NCBI GenBank assembly: GCA_022559985.1
Contig: JAFJTR010000001.1
Coordinates: 434,001 to 498,000, forward strand
Direction of reading: 5' to 3'
Length of the DNA: 64,000 bases
From: Parastagonospora avenae f. sp. tritici 18332-5
Lineage: Eukaryota > Ascomycota > Dothideomycetes > Pleosporales > Phaeosphaeriaceae
A model generated the notes under the pieces. That model worked only from the letters and a program-made list of their open reading frames with translations, was not told the origin of the DNA and made no database searches. Numbering within the stretch: the stretch's first letter is position 1; every line of letters starts with the position of its first letter. Below are positions 46,901 to 56,159 of this stretch, piece by piece. Position numbers and translations under genes: made by a program.

Positions 46901-48653
46901 CGAACCTGGCACAACTACGACGATCCTCACACACACATAAGCGCATTTGGAGTCACACATCCCATGACCCCTTCGCCGCTCTCCACACGACACCTCAAAA
47001 AGTGGCATCTTACCAGCGACGGATCTCCTATCATCTGTACAATCAGCTACATTTTCCCTTGAGCATTGCATTCTCAGCGCCGGGCGTCTGCATTTAGCCG
47101 AATCTGCTTTTCGCCTTTTGCGAACCCCCCATCCATACACTATCGAAGTCATGACTTCGCGACCGGTCGCTACCAGATACCCGACGTCTTTCCCGCGACG
47201 TCAACCTACCAAACAACCCATCCTCAACCCACCTCCTCCGTTGTACATACCGACCATTATTCCCCAATTTTTTTCTTGTCTCTCGTTTACTCTTCTTCAC
47301 TTATTCTCACTGGTCTTTTTACCCAAACTTTCTTTTTGTGTGTGTATGTTGTGCTATATTGCCCTAGCCTACTTACTATCTACTACTGACTGGTCTTGTC
47401 GCGGCGTCGAGTTCAAGACGGAGGAAAGATTTTCTACATCTGTCTTTGTATGTAAAGCTGGGAAAGCTGTCTGTCTGCGGCAGCAAAAGATCCGTGTCGA
47501 TAAGACGCATGTGGACGTAATATCGTAATGAAAGAAAGTGAAGCTATACAACATGGTTCCGATTGCTATGACATGATGTCCCCAATACGCGAGTGCAAGT
47601 GATTCGGTTTCAAGATGTCGCATTGGATTCGGATTAATAATATGTGTGCATTGGGCAATATAGTTGTTTCGTAGATAGACCACGCGCGTCTGATCTACCG
47701 CACGTCACGCCACCTACCAAGCAACTGTCCTGCACCTAAACATCACACGAAAGAGCGTGGGCTTGGCTTCAAGAGAGGTTTTCCCCACGCAAATTCTCGA
47801 CAGCAAATCCAGCCCGAAAACAACACTGCGTTTACTCACCCGGGACACCATTGTATCTCGTCATAGTCGCCTGCAATATATGTAGGCATCCTGCCGAGTT
47901 CCACGTAACCGGACATCAACAGCGCAGCAGGAGGGAAGTTCAGCCTACATGTACGTACTCGGCACGACGCTCTGTTGAGACTCATAGCCAAGGCCGTACC
48001 AGTAACAAGCCACCGACCGGCAGAGTGGATCAAAGCAGCTTCTTAGCTTCATGGATATGTATCTAGCTCCTGGCTGTGCTAAACATAGCTCTACATGACA
48101 TGTGAATCGCAGTTGCTGCCAAGCCGCCGTTTGAGGTAGATGGTTGGCGGTGGTTCAAAGGAATTCAAGTGCGTTGGGCGAGACATGTGTGTTGAGTCGT
48201 AAGGCCTGGGCTGTTTCAATGGGAGAGGCCATTGGTATAAAAGATTTGTTTCTTAATCTGCGAGCTATGATGTTAAGCTATTGTACAATGCTGAAGACAA
48301 AGTACGAAGAGTAGGCGAGCATGTCATCATGTCTGCAGTGAGGTTCGATCCTGGTGCACTCATTTTCATCATCCTATCAGGCCTTGTTGTATCATCCTAT
48401 CAGGCCTTGTTGTATCATTTGCTGATGTCACGTCAAGGAACAAACTTCTTGGGCAGTGGAAATATTCATGTGATCGATTTCATTGCTTTCAAGTCGTTAC
48501 CGACATTGTTTTATATGGCATTTCTTCATTCAGTCATACGTATGAGACGTAACCTTCATGGGTCGGTGTTACCATAACCGCAAAGCCACTTGTACAGTGC
48601 TATGTGCACTGTGTGTGGCCCATACAAAACATGTCGAAGAAGATGTGCGTGGT
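46901..48653. other. Intergenic, convergent 3' regions
   Basis: 1.75 kb between the Kelch gene and OLA1. It starts with a probable pyrimidine-rich 3' UTR and contains the 23-bp tandem duplication listed separately. No gene is seen. Confidence 0.5.
48368..48418. repeat. 23-bp tandem duplication
   Basis: Two perfect 23-bp copies (48368-48390 and 48391-48413, beginning atcatcctatcagg) followed by a 5-bp partial third copy. Confidence 0.9.
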
Positions 48654-50087
48654 CTACGACTTGGCCGCACCAGCCTTGACGAGGATGATGTCGCCATCCT
48701 CGACGACGTAGTCCTTGCCCTTGGTCATAATCTTGCCCTTCGCCTTGACGCTGGCTTCATCGCCCTCTTCCCTTAGTACGCTGTAGTTGTATACAACGAC
48801 CTGGATGAAAGTCTTCTCGAAGTCTCCGTGGATGACACCGGCAGCTTGCGGTGCCTTGGTGCCATTTCGTAAAGTCCATTGCCTGACCTCATCGGTACCG
48901 GTTGTGAAGAAGCTGCCAAGGTTGAGAGCCTTGCGCATAGTGATGACGACCTTGGGCAAGATAGACTTGGCACCGACGGTCTTCTGCTCTTCAGCCGACT
49001 CCGCATCAGTCATGGCAGCGAGGCGCTCCTCGTATGCGACAGAGATGGGGATGACAGGGTCGCCGGTAGCGTTCTCCTTCACCCATTGCGCGATCTTGGG
49101 CAAGTGCTTGTTCTTCTGGCGCACGTAGTCCTTCTCGCTGAGGTTGACGAGGAAGACGACAGGCTTGGCCGAAAGGAGGAAGAGAGGGTTGATGACCTCG
49201 ACCTAGCGAACTGTAAGCTTGTAATCACAGACTGGTTTGAGGTTGTGAAGCAGAGCAGTTGGTGTAAAAAGTCAGAAATGGACGTCACTTCAGAAAGTCC
49301 TGGCGTTACTAGGACATCAGAGAGCTGGGATTAGAGAGCAATCGCTCTTTGTCATCTTTCGAGGGTGGTGATGAGACAAGTGGAAGATTACGTACCTCTT
49401 TTGGTGTCCAGTCACCTTTCCGGACGTCTTTCCCATCCTTGAGCATGGCAAGGATCTTCTCGACGGTGGCTTGCTCTTCCTTGAGCTTCTTCATCTCCAA
49501 GCTCTGACCACCTCTCCTGGTCTCCTTGACGAGCTTCTCGAGCGACTTCTCAACGAACTCAATGTCCTTGAGTCGCAGCTCCTCGGCGATGATGTCCAAG
49601 TCACGGAGCGGGTCGACATCACCCTCAACGTGAATGATCTCGGCATCGTCGAAGCACCGTACTACCTGGAAGATGGCATCGACGGCGCGAATGTGTGACA
49701 AGAAGGCGTTTCCGAGACCAGCACCAGTCGAGGCACCGCGCGTAAGACCGGCGATATCGTAGACAGTCAGGTTGGCGGGGACCTGCGACTTGGGCTTGTA
49801 GTGCTCTACCAGCCAGTCGAAGCGCTCATCTGGGACGATGACGCGAGCTTCTTCTGGGTCGATGGTGGCATATGGGAAGTTGGCGGGGTTACCAAGCGAG
49901 CACTTGGTGATGGCTTGGAACAAAGTCGATTTACCAACATTTGCTAGGCCGACCTGGCGACTACTGTTAATGTGAGAACGCGACAACGACACACAGCAGG
50001 GCGCTCACTCACGATACCGCTCTTAAGGCTGTTGCCCGGGCGGCCGAGAAGGACCTTCTCCTCCTTGACGGCTTTCTTGGGAGGCAT
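48654..50087 (-). CDS. OLA1: Obg-like ATPase OLA1 (YchF family), 393 aa
   Basis: Three exons: 50013-50087, 49396-49953 and 48654-49202. The introns are 49954-50012 (GTGAGT...GCCAG) and 49203-49395 (GTACGT...GCTAG, 193 bp). The start is MPPKKAVKEEKVLLGRPGN. The P-loop GLANVGKST is at 27-35 with Ala where the family usually has Pro. The G3 motif is DIAGLTRGAS. The G4 position reads NLSEKD instead of NKxD, which explains the ATP preference of this family. The C-terminal TGS-like domain includes GTDEVRQWTLRNGTKAPQAAG and ends MTKGKDYVVEDGDIILVK. OLA1 is a cytosolic ATPase tied to translation and stress responses. It is divergent from the PPPDE gene. Confidence 0.95.
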
Positions 50088-50740
50088 CTTTTTCTTCTTG
50101 GCCGACGCGTAGGTGCGGACAGTTGAGAAGGGGATGAAGAATTTTCGCGCACAAGAAGGGTGGAGAAGAGTAGGAAAATGGCAGCAGACAGTGCTTGCTG
50201 CTGGGCGGGAAAAAGTGGGTATCAACGAAGAGAAGGAAAAAGTGAAAGGGATGGCGGGGGGCGTTTTGCAGTGAGGGGCCCAAGAGATGACTTTGCAGCC
50301 AGCTCTCCGGGTTGGCGTGCGTGTGGTTGGGTGTCGGAGGGCAGAGCAAAAGGTGACTTGCAGCAACACCAGCCGAATTCTGCGAGCTTGGAGCCCCTGG
50401 CCAGTGCGCAGTGTGCCGCTTGCCGAGAGCGGAAAGGGCGACGCAGCAGGGGTGCACGCGAGCCGAGTGCGTCCAGATCGCCTACCGTGGACGGCGTGGA
50501 TCATGTCGTTTGCTAGTACCACATGCGGTTCCTCCACCTCCTCGACACACTACATATCTCTCCACAGTATCCTCAAAGGGCTGGTCCCGCTCTCACGCTC
50601 TCTTCCTATCCACCTACCCCAGACACTGTGTACTGCGCGCATGCACCTGTACAAAGGTTCCATGATATCCTGCCGGGCTTGACGACAATCACCCCAGCAC
50701 CTTGTACCACCCGTTCGCGTACCCCACAAAACCACACAGC
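50088..50740. promoter_or_regulatory. Shared upstream region of OLA1 and PPPDE gene
   Basis: 650 bp between head-to-head starts. No gene or clear TATA box is seen. Confidence 0.35.
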
Positions 50741-51553
50741 ATGTCCTCCTCGAGCCGCCCGAAACCGTCTCGCAAGTCCTCGGGCTCACACCGAACCACC
50801 CTTTCACTCTCACGCACCGAAGTCTCCATCCACGTCTACGACCTCCTACCGCCCGGCAAGGTTTCGACAGTGCTCTGGGCAATTGGCAGCTCATTACTGC
50901 ACACAGGCGTAGTTATTGGCGACCGCGAGTATGCATACGGGGGACACGATCTTCGGAATCAGACCGGCGTATACTGGACCAAGCCGAGATTAGAACCGCC
51001 GGGTGGTACATTTAGGACCGCAGTACTGCATGGCTTCTCCTTCAGGCCGCCCGAGGAAATGGACGCCATCATACACGAGGCCTCTATAGAGTTCCAGGGC
51101 ACATCCTACAACCTGCTCACCAAGAACTGCAACCACTTCACATCCTACCTCTGCGAGAAGCTCACGGGCCGCCCCGCACCCACATGGATCAACCGCGCCG
51201 CTAGCATAGGCGTAGCTCTCCCATGCGTTGTACCACGGGAATGGATAGAACCACCGGATCATGATACTGCGAATGGAGAGCTCCTTGACGAGGACTTCGA
51301 AGACGAAAGAGCGTCTATGCTGCGACACGACCAACAGCGACGCCATATTCAAGCTGCAGAGGAAGAGAACTGGCAGGGCGAAGGCCATCCTGGTAGCAGT
51401 CGTCGAGGTGAGCAAGGAGGCGCAAGAGGGTCTATTCCTAGGCACGCATCCAACCAGAACGTCCCCCGGCTGGTCAACTTCAAGGACACCGATAGCAGCG
51501 GTCGTACGCTGCCGTCAGCGGAAAGAGCGCCGATGCCGAGAAACTTGACTTGA
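50741..51553 (+). CDS. PPPDE (DeSI-like) cysteine peptidase, 270 aa
   Basis: Single exon starting at MSSSSRPKPSRKSS. VSIHVYDLLPPGKVSTVLW opens the PPPDE fold. The catalytic His is His54 in SLLHTGVVIG and the catalytic Cys is Cys130 in LLTKNCNHFTSYLC, the typical NCNHF box. YAYGGHD and WTKPRL are other family positions. The C-terminal 100 residues are charged and disordered. Family members remove SUMO or ubiquitin from targets. Which modifier is used here cannot be told. The gene ends 150 bp from the convergent uS11m gene. Confidence 0.9.
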   Translation: MSSSSRPKPSRKSSGSHRTTLSLSRTEVSIHVYDLLPPGKVSTVLWAIGSSLLHTGVVIGDREYAYGGHDLRNQTGVYWTKPRLEPPGGTFRTAVLHGFSFRPPEEMDAIIHEASIEFQGTSYNLLTKNCNHFTSYLCEKLTGRPAPTWINRAASIGVALPCVVPREWIEPPDHDTANGELLDEDFEDERASMLRHDQQRRHIQAAEEENWQGEGHPGSSRRGEQGGARGSIPRHASNQNVPRLVNFKDTDSSGRTLPSAERAPMPRNLT

Positions 51554-51705
51554 CTGCACAATGTTGCCTGATCTGTTGTTGCATTTGTACATATTCTCGC
51601 CTCACTGCTTTGATGTTCCTAGATACCCATGCGCCTAGAATGCCATATTGTACACCCGAACTGAAGTGTCCCCCGGCCCAAAACTCGGTGCACCCCTTGA
51701 TTCCT

Positions 51706-52365
51706 CTATCCCAATCTTCTAGGCTTCTTGCTCCGTACACCTCCAAACTTCAACCTCGTGCTGTCGCTGAGCTTCACAATCAGATTTCGTATCTTCCTGC
51801 CCTCACTTCCCAGTATCGCCTTTGTGACTGCCTCTCTGCCCTGCCCGAACCCCCTGTACACTAGCTCCAGCTTCTTGATCTGCGGTAACAAGCCCTTGTC
51901 CTGTATCCTGCTCATCACGAACGCCGCCAATTGGTAGCCCGCATCATAAGTCCCGCGCCCCGCTTTCCTGAACCCGATGTTGCCGCACGATACGCTTATC
52001 AGCGCGTCTCGATTTGGCTTGGACAAGGTGATGTGTGTGTTGTGCTTGGTGGAGTAGATGTGCAGCTTGTGCTTGTCGTCTTCCTCCCAATCGCGAATTG
52101 CCAGATTCTGTATCATTCCCTGGCCAGGGATTATGTTGCCCAGCCCGCCTGGCGATGCGCGTTGGAAGTTACCGCCAATTGAGGTCATGAGCGAATCGAG
52201 TCCGCTCAGCTGTTGCTTCGGCGGCGGAACGGTCCTCGAAGGGGGAGGTGGTGCGGGTGTGCACGTGGTTTGCGAGAGGCATCGTGCGGGTTGGATGGAG
52301 CGGCTTAATGGGCGCAATGTGGTTGTAAGGCTGCGGAAGCCGCGCAGTGCAGTGTTCTGTGACAT
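51706..52365 (-). CDS. Mitochondrial small-subunit ribosomal protein uS11m (MRPS18-like), 219 aa
   Basis: Single exon. The start at 52365 (MSQNTALRGFRSLTTTLRPL) gives an Arg/Ser/Thr-rich mitochondrial presequence. The frame stays open to 52680 but the added residues are not needed. A Pro-rich linker is followed by the uS11 domain from about residue 95: HIYSTKHNTHITLSKPNRD, SVSCGNIGFRKAGRGTYDAG, LVYRGFGQGREAVTKAI. The basic end VRSKKPRRLG fits the decoding-site protein S11 family. It sits head-to-head with TIM44, 247 bp apart. Confidence 0.92.
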   Translation of the reverse strand: MSQNTALRGFRSLTTTLRPLSRSIQPARCLSQTTCTPAPPPPSRTVPPPKQQLSGLDSLMTSIGGNFQRASPGGLGNIIPGQGMIQNLAIRDWEEDDKHKLHIYSTKHNTHITLSKPNRDALISVSCGNIGFRKAGRGTYDAGYQLAAFVMSRIQDKGLLPQIKKLELVYRGFGQGREAVTKAILGSEGRKIRNLIVKLSDSTRLKFGGVRSKKPRRLG

Positions 52366-52612
52366 GGCGGACAGCGATGCGGGACTTGGTGCCCTCAATG
52401 GCGGATCGCAGGGCTGGAGAGCGGCATGGAAGTCGCTCGAATCGCAGAAAGTTGCGATAGGGTCCGTGCCCTCCGATGCGGAAAAAGATGGCATTGCCGA
52501 GCAGAGGCAACACTCTGCCCACATCGTCACCGCGCCCAAACTTCGCTTTACATCATTGGCGCCGGTCCTAATTCGACATCTGTCCTGATTAATTATCTGT
52601 AGTGGGAGCAAG
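52366..52612. promoter_or_regulatory. Compact bidirectional promoter between uS11m and TIM44
   Basis: 247 bp separate two divergent starts, both of nuclear genes for mitochondrial proteins. No clear TATA box is seen. Confidence 0.5.
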
Positions 52613-54300
52613 ATGAGACCAGCAACCACATTCGCCCGAGCGAGAGGGAGCATACAACATGCGGCCACTACATCATCCACGGCCTATGGTCGGGCAGCTG
52701 CCTACAGACGGTTATCTACTGCACCGCTTGGCTCACGGTCAACCCTGACGACCGGATCGGCTTCAACATTGCCACAACCCTTCCTGCGTAGCCAATTCCT
52801 CCCGCAAGACATCCTCTTCCGCTCGTCATCCGCATCTACCCGCCACTTTTCTTCCCAATATGCGCTCCATGAACAGGCACAAAAACAGAAACCTGTGAAG
52901 AAGGAGGATCCTGTGGCTGAACCGGATGTTAAGAAGCCTGCAGAAGGCAGCACCGCAGAGCATGCCACAGGTGAACAGGCGAAGGACGGAGAAGAGGCGA
53001 AGGAAAAGAAGGCCGGCGAGGAAGAAGCCGGCGACCAAAAAGAGGGCGAAGAGGGGGAGAAGAAAAAGAAGGAGGACGCCCCCGCACCTCCGCCCCACGG
53101 CGACAAGACACCATGGCAGGTCTTCACGGAGACTCTGCAGCAGGAGTTCCAGGCCTCGAAAGAATGGAACGAGGGAACCAAGGAACTCTCTGGCTCGATC
53201 CACGATTTCACCCAGAATCCGCAAGTCCAGAAGGCGAAGCAGCTTTCTGACGAGGCTAAGACGAAGACTGCGCAGGCTTTGAAGGCAACTGGACGCGCAG
53301 TGGGCTCCGGTGCGGCATGGACATGGGATACAATGCCTGTGAAGGGTGTCCGAGCTGCGACGAGAGTCACAGCATCCGGTCTCGAATACGCTACCCGACC
53401 TGTGCGACAGACAAAAGCTTTCCAGGCTGTCAAGGAGACCATCGATGATGGCAGCTCTTCAAGATACGGTGGCTGGGTGGAGAAGGAAGAGCGCAGGAAG
53501 CGGAGAGAACTTCGGGAGCTCAACGAGCTCCAAAGGACTGGCGGCAAACCCACCGGACCCATGGAGGAGGACCCTGAGTATGTCATGCAGAACGCAAAGC
53601 TGCGACTTGGCTAACAATCATCAGCGCGGGAACGAACGTCACGCTCCACAAGGACGCCAAGTACAAGGAGATTTGGCGCGAATGGAAGGACAACTCAAAG
53701 CTCGCCCAGGGTTTCTTCAGCATGAAGAGCGTCTACAACGAGTCCGACAACGCCATCATCCAGACTGCTCGTAGCATCTCCGACCGCATCACAGGTTTCT
53801 TCGCCGAGAATGAGACCGCCATGGTCATCAAGAGGTTCCGCGAGATGGACCCCAACTTCCAGATGGAGCCTTTCCTCACCGAGATGCGCGAATACATCCT
53901 CCCAGAAGTTCTGGACGCATACGTAAAGGGCGACATTGAGGTGCTGAAGCAGTGGCTGTCCGCGGCTCAGTACTCAGTGTACGCGGCGCTGATGCAGCAA
54001 TACCAAGCTGCTGGACTCAAGTCTGACGGCAAGATCGTCGATATTCGAGGTGTCGATGTTCTAAACGCTAAGCTGCTTGAGCCTGGTGAGATTCCGGTTT
54101 TCATCCTTACCTGCAGGACCCAGGAGGTCCACGTCTATAAGAACGCCAAGTCAGGAGAGCTGGCATCCGGCATGGACGACAAGGTCCAGCAAGTCACATA
54201 CGCCATCGGTGTTACCAGGATACCCGAGGACGTCAACAACCCCGAAACACGAGGATGGAGACTGATTGAACTCCAGAAGAGCGCAAGGGATTACTACTGA
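52613..54300 (+). CDS. TIM44: Mitochondrial import inner membrane translocase subunit TIM44, 546 aa
   Basis: Two exons, 52613-53577 and 53625-54300. The intron 53578-53624 (GTATGT...CTAAC...ATCAG) restores EDPDAGTNVTLHKDAKYKE. An Arg/Ser/Ala-rich presequence covers about residues 1-80 (ending STRHFSSQYALHEQ). A Lys/Glu-rich charged stretch (90-160) follows. The core has TPWQVFTETLQQEFQASKEW and TKAFQAVKETIDDG. The C-terminal Tim44 domain (about 340-546) includes FFSMKSVYNESDNAIIQTA, FREMDPNFQMEPFLTEMREY and VDVLNAKLLEPGEIPVFIL. It tethers mtHsp70 to the TIM23 channel on the matrix side and drives presequence import. Length fits the family once the charged insert is counted. Confidence 0.96.
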
Positions 54301-54944
54301 TCGACTCGCCGTTTCCTCTTTACCATGTACCATCACACTTCTTTGCTGCATCTTCCTGCTCGCGACCTTTGTATCTGGCATCTTCTGGCGTCCAAAAGGT
54401 CATATGACCGACTTTTTACGTTCATGTTTTACTATCTCCCATCTTCGCATGGGTAATTCTTCTCTTTTGGTTCACGGAGCGGGTAGATGAGCGCCGCGGT
54501 TGGCTAGGCGCATGGCATGATGAACACACTTCACCACTCTGTATGTATAGTATTTGGACGACGGGATAGAGGGTGAACATGTGTGGATACGAGCACGTGT
54601 ATAGGAAGGAGGAATGAAATGATGGGATCGGGTGTATACAAATCCATACATCCCAATCCACCTGCGTAGCCTTGACTTGTGAAGTGCGAAACGATCATGC
54701 AAAGCTGGAATACCTATCAACACGTTCAATACTGACGTCTTCCCCCTGAGCTGTCGAATCAGCCGAACAACGTACCAAACTCGCGAAATGTAACTAATCG
54801 TCTTGAGCCTCGGCACATGCCCCCACGCACGAGCTCCCTCCGATCCGTCGCTTCCACCGACTTGACACGACCCTTCAAGCGCGGAATACCTGCCTAGCCC
54901 CGGGATAAAAAAAAGTCTTTGCTTTCTGGGCGCTCCGCGTAGCC
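54301..54944. other. Intergenic
   Basis: Between TIM44 and the thioesterase on the same strand. It probably holds a 3' UTR and promoter. No gene is seen. Confidence 0.5.
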
Positions 54945-55925
54945 ATGTTGTCCGCAAGGATCGCCGTATTCAGACATGTGGGTCTGCGCGAGGTCGGCCG
55001 GTGCAGTGGATTGCGTATAAAAGATGTCGGAGCAGCGAGGGTGCGTATAGGGAGCAATTGGCATACGACGAGTACAAGGACTGTTAGGTGGCAGAGTAGT
55101 AAGTGCCTCTATTTATGCATTGCTTCTTTCAACAGAGAGAGAAAGAGTTTCAAACCTAATTCCTACCTGCTAGCATCCCAATCAACTGCCAATCCTCCAC
55201 CACACAAGAAACCCCTCCTGATCCGCGCCCCCCTCGCTCTCGCCCTCACCCTCCTCGCCTTCACAGCAGGCTTCACAATGGCCGGCGCCCCCGCCCTCTC
55301 CTCCCTGCGCGAAATCGCCAACCCCCCAACCGACGCCGAGACCCTCACCCTCTTCACCCCGTCCTCGCCCGACGTCGCCTTAATCGAGGATTCCATCTTC
55401 GCCCACGTACAAGTCAAGAGCCTGCTGCAAGACAGCAAATTCATCGCGTCGCGCCCGCACCTGAAGATTCCAGAGAAGCTGCGCGCGCAGAACCTCACGG
55501 GCGGCACGCTCCTGGGCGCGGATAAGATTGCCGTTCCGCCGCTGCAGTTCACGACGGAGGATGGGAGCGAGTATGTGTCGTTCCAATGGCTGGGGCCCGC
55601 GCTGTGCGGACACCCGGGAATCGTGCATGGCGGGTTACTCGCGACGCTGCTGGATGAAGGGCTCGCACGCTGCTGTTTCCCTGCGCTGCCGAATAAAGTA
55701 GGCGTGACGGCGAGTTTGAAGATTGATTACAAGGCGCCGTGCATGGCGGGGCAGATTGTGGTGCTGCGGGCGGAGACGGTCAAGGTGGAGGGGAGGAAGG
55801 CCTGGGTCAAGGGGAGGTTGGAGACGTTGGTGGGCGAGGGGGAGATGCCGGTTGTGTTGACGGAGGCGGAGGCGTTGTTTATTGAGCCGAGGCAGGCGGC
55901 GAGTATGAGGAGGGTTGTCAATTAG
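54945..55925 (+). CDS. Hotdog-fold thioesterase (4HBT type), probably mitochondrial, 301 aa
   Basis: Two exons, 54945-55098 and 55174-55925. The 75-bp intron (GTAAGT...CCTAATTCC...GCTAG) is a multiple of three and free of stops, so retention would also be read. Splicing is supported by strong signals. The N-terminus (MLSARIAVFRHVGLREVGR) looks like a mitochondrial presequence. A hydrophobic segment PLALALTLLAFTAGFTMAG near 75-93 may anchor the protein. The catalytic hotdog part has FQWLGPALCGHPGIVHGGLL and LLDEGLARCCFPALPNK near 198-225, then KIDYKAPCMAGQIVVLRAE. The family hydrolyses acyl-CoA thioesters. The substrate is unknown. Confidence 0.85.
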   Translation: MLSARIAVFRHVGLREVGRCSGLRIKDVGAARVRIGSNWHTTSTRTVRWQSSKCLYLCIASFNRERKSFKPNSYLLASQSTANPPPHKKPLLIRAPLALALTLLAFTAGFTMAGAPALSSLREIANPPTDAETLTLFTPSSPDVALIEDSIFAHVQVKSLLQDSKFIASRPHLKIPEKLRAQNLTGGTLLGADKIAVPPLQFTTEDGSEYVSFQWLGPALCGHPGIVHGGLLATLLDEGLARCCFPALPNKVGVTASLKIDYKAPCMAGQIVVLRAETVKVEGRKAWVKGRLETLVGEGEMPVVLTEAEALFIEPRQAASMRRVVN

Positions 55926-56159
55926 GGAATGCTTTTGGGAGCATGGGTAGAGGTAGATGTAGATATAGATTTTATGCTTGTAATGAGATGCAGGTGAACA
56001 ACAGTTTAAACATGCATGTCGATGGAGAATGGACTGTGAAGAGACATCTTGAGTACTTGTTAGACGTTCATCTGCTGTAAACACAATGATGACACTTTTT
56101 GACCCTCTGAAAACCCCTCATAAACCTATACTTCCAGAAAATACCCCAAGGCCAACTCT

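Noticed and set aside
48320..48360. T-arm-like gaggttcgatcctgg
   Set aside because: No D arm, anticodon arm or acceptor stem could be folded around it.
52366..52680. In-frame N-terminal extension of uS11m
   Set aside because: It would overlap the TIM44 start and move the presequence inside. The ATG at 52365 gives a proper mitochondrial presequence.
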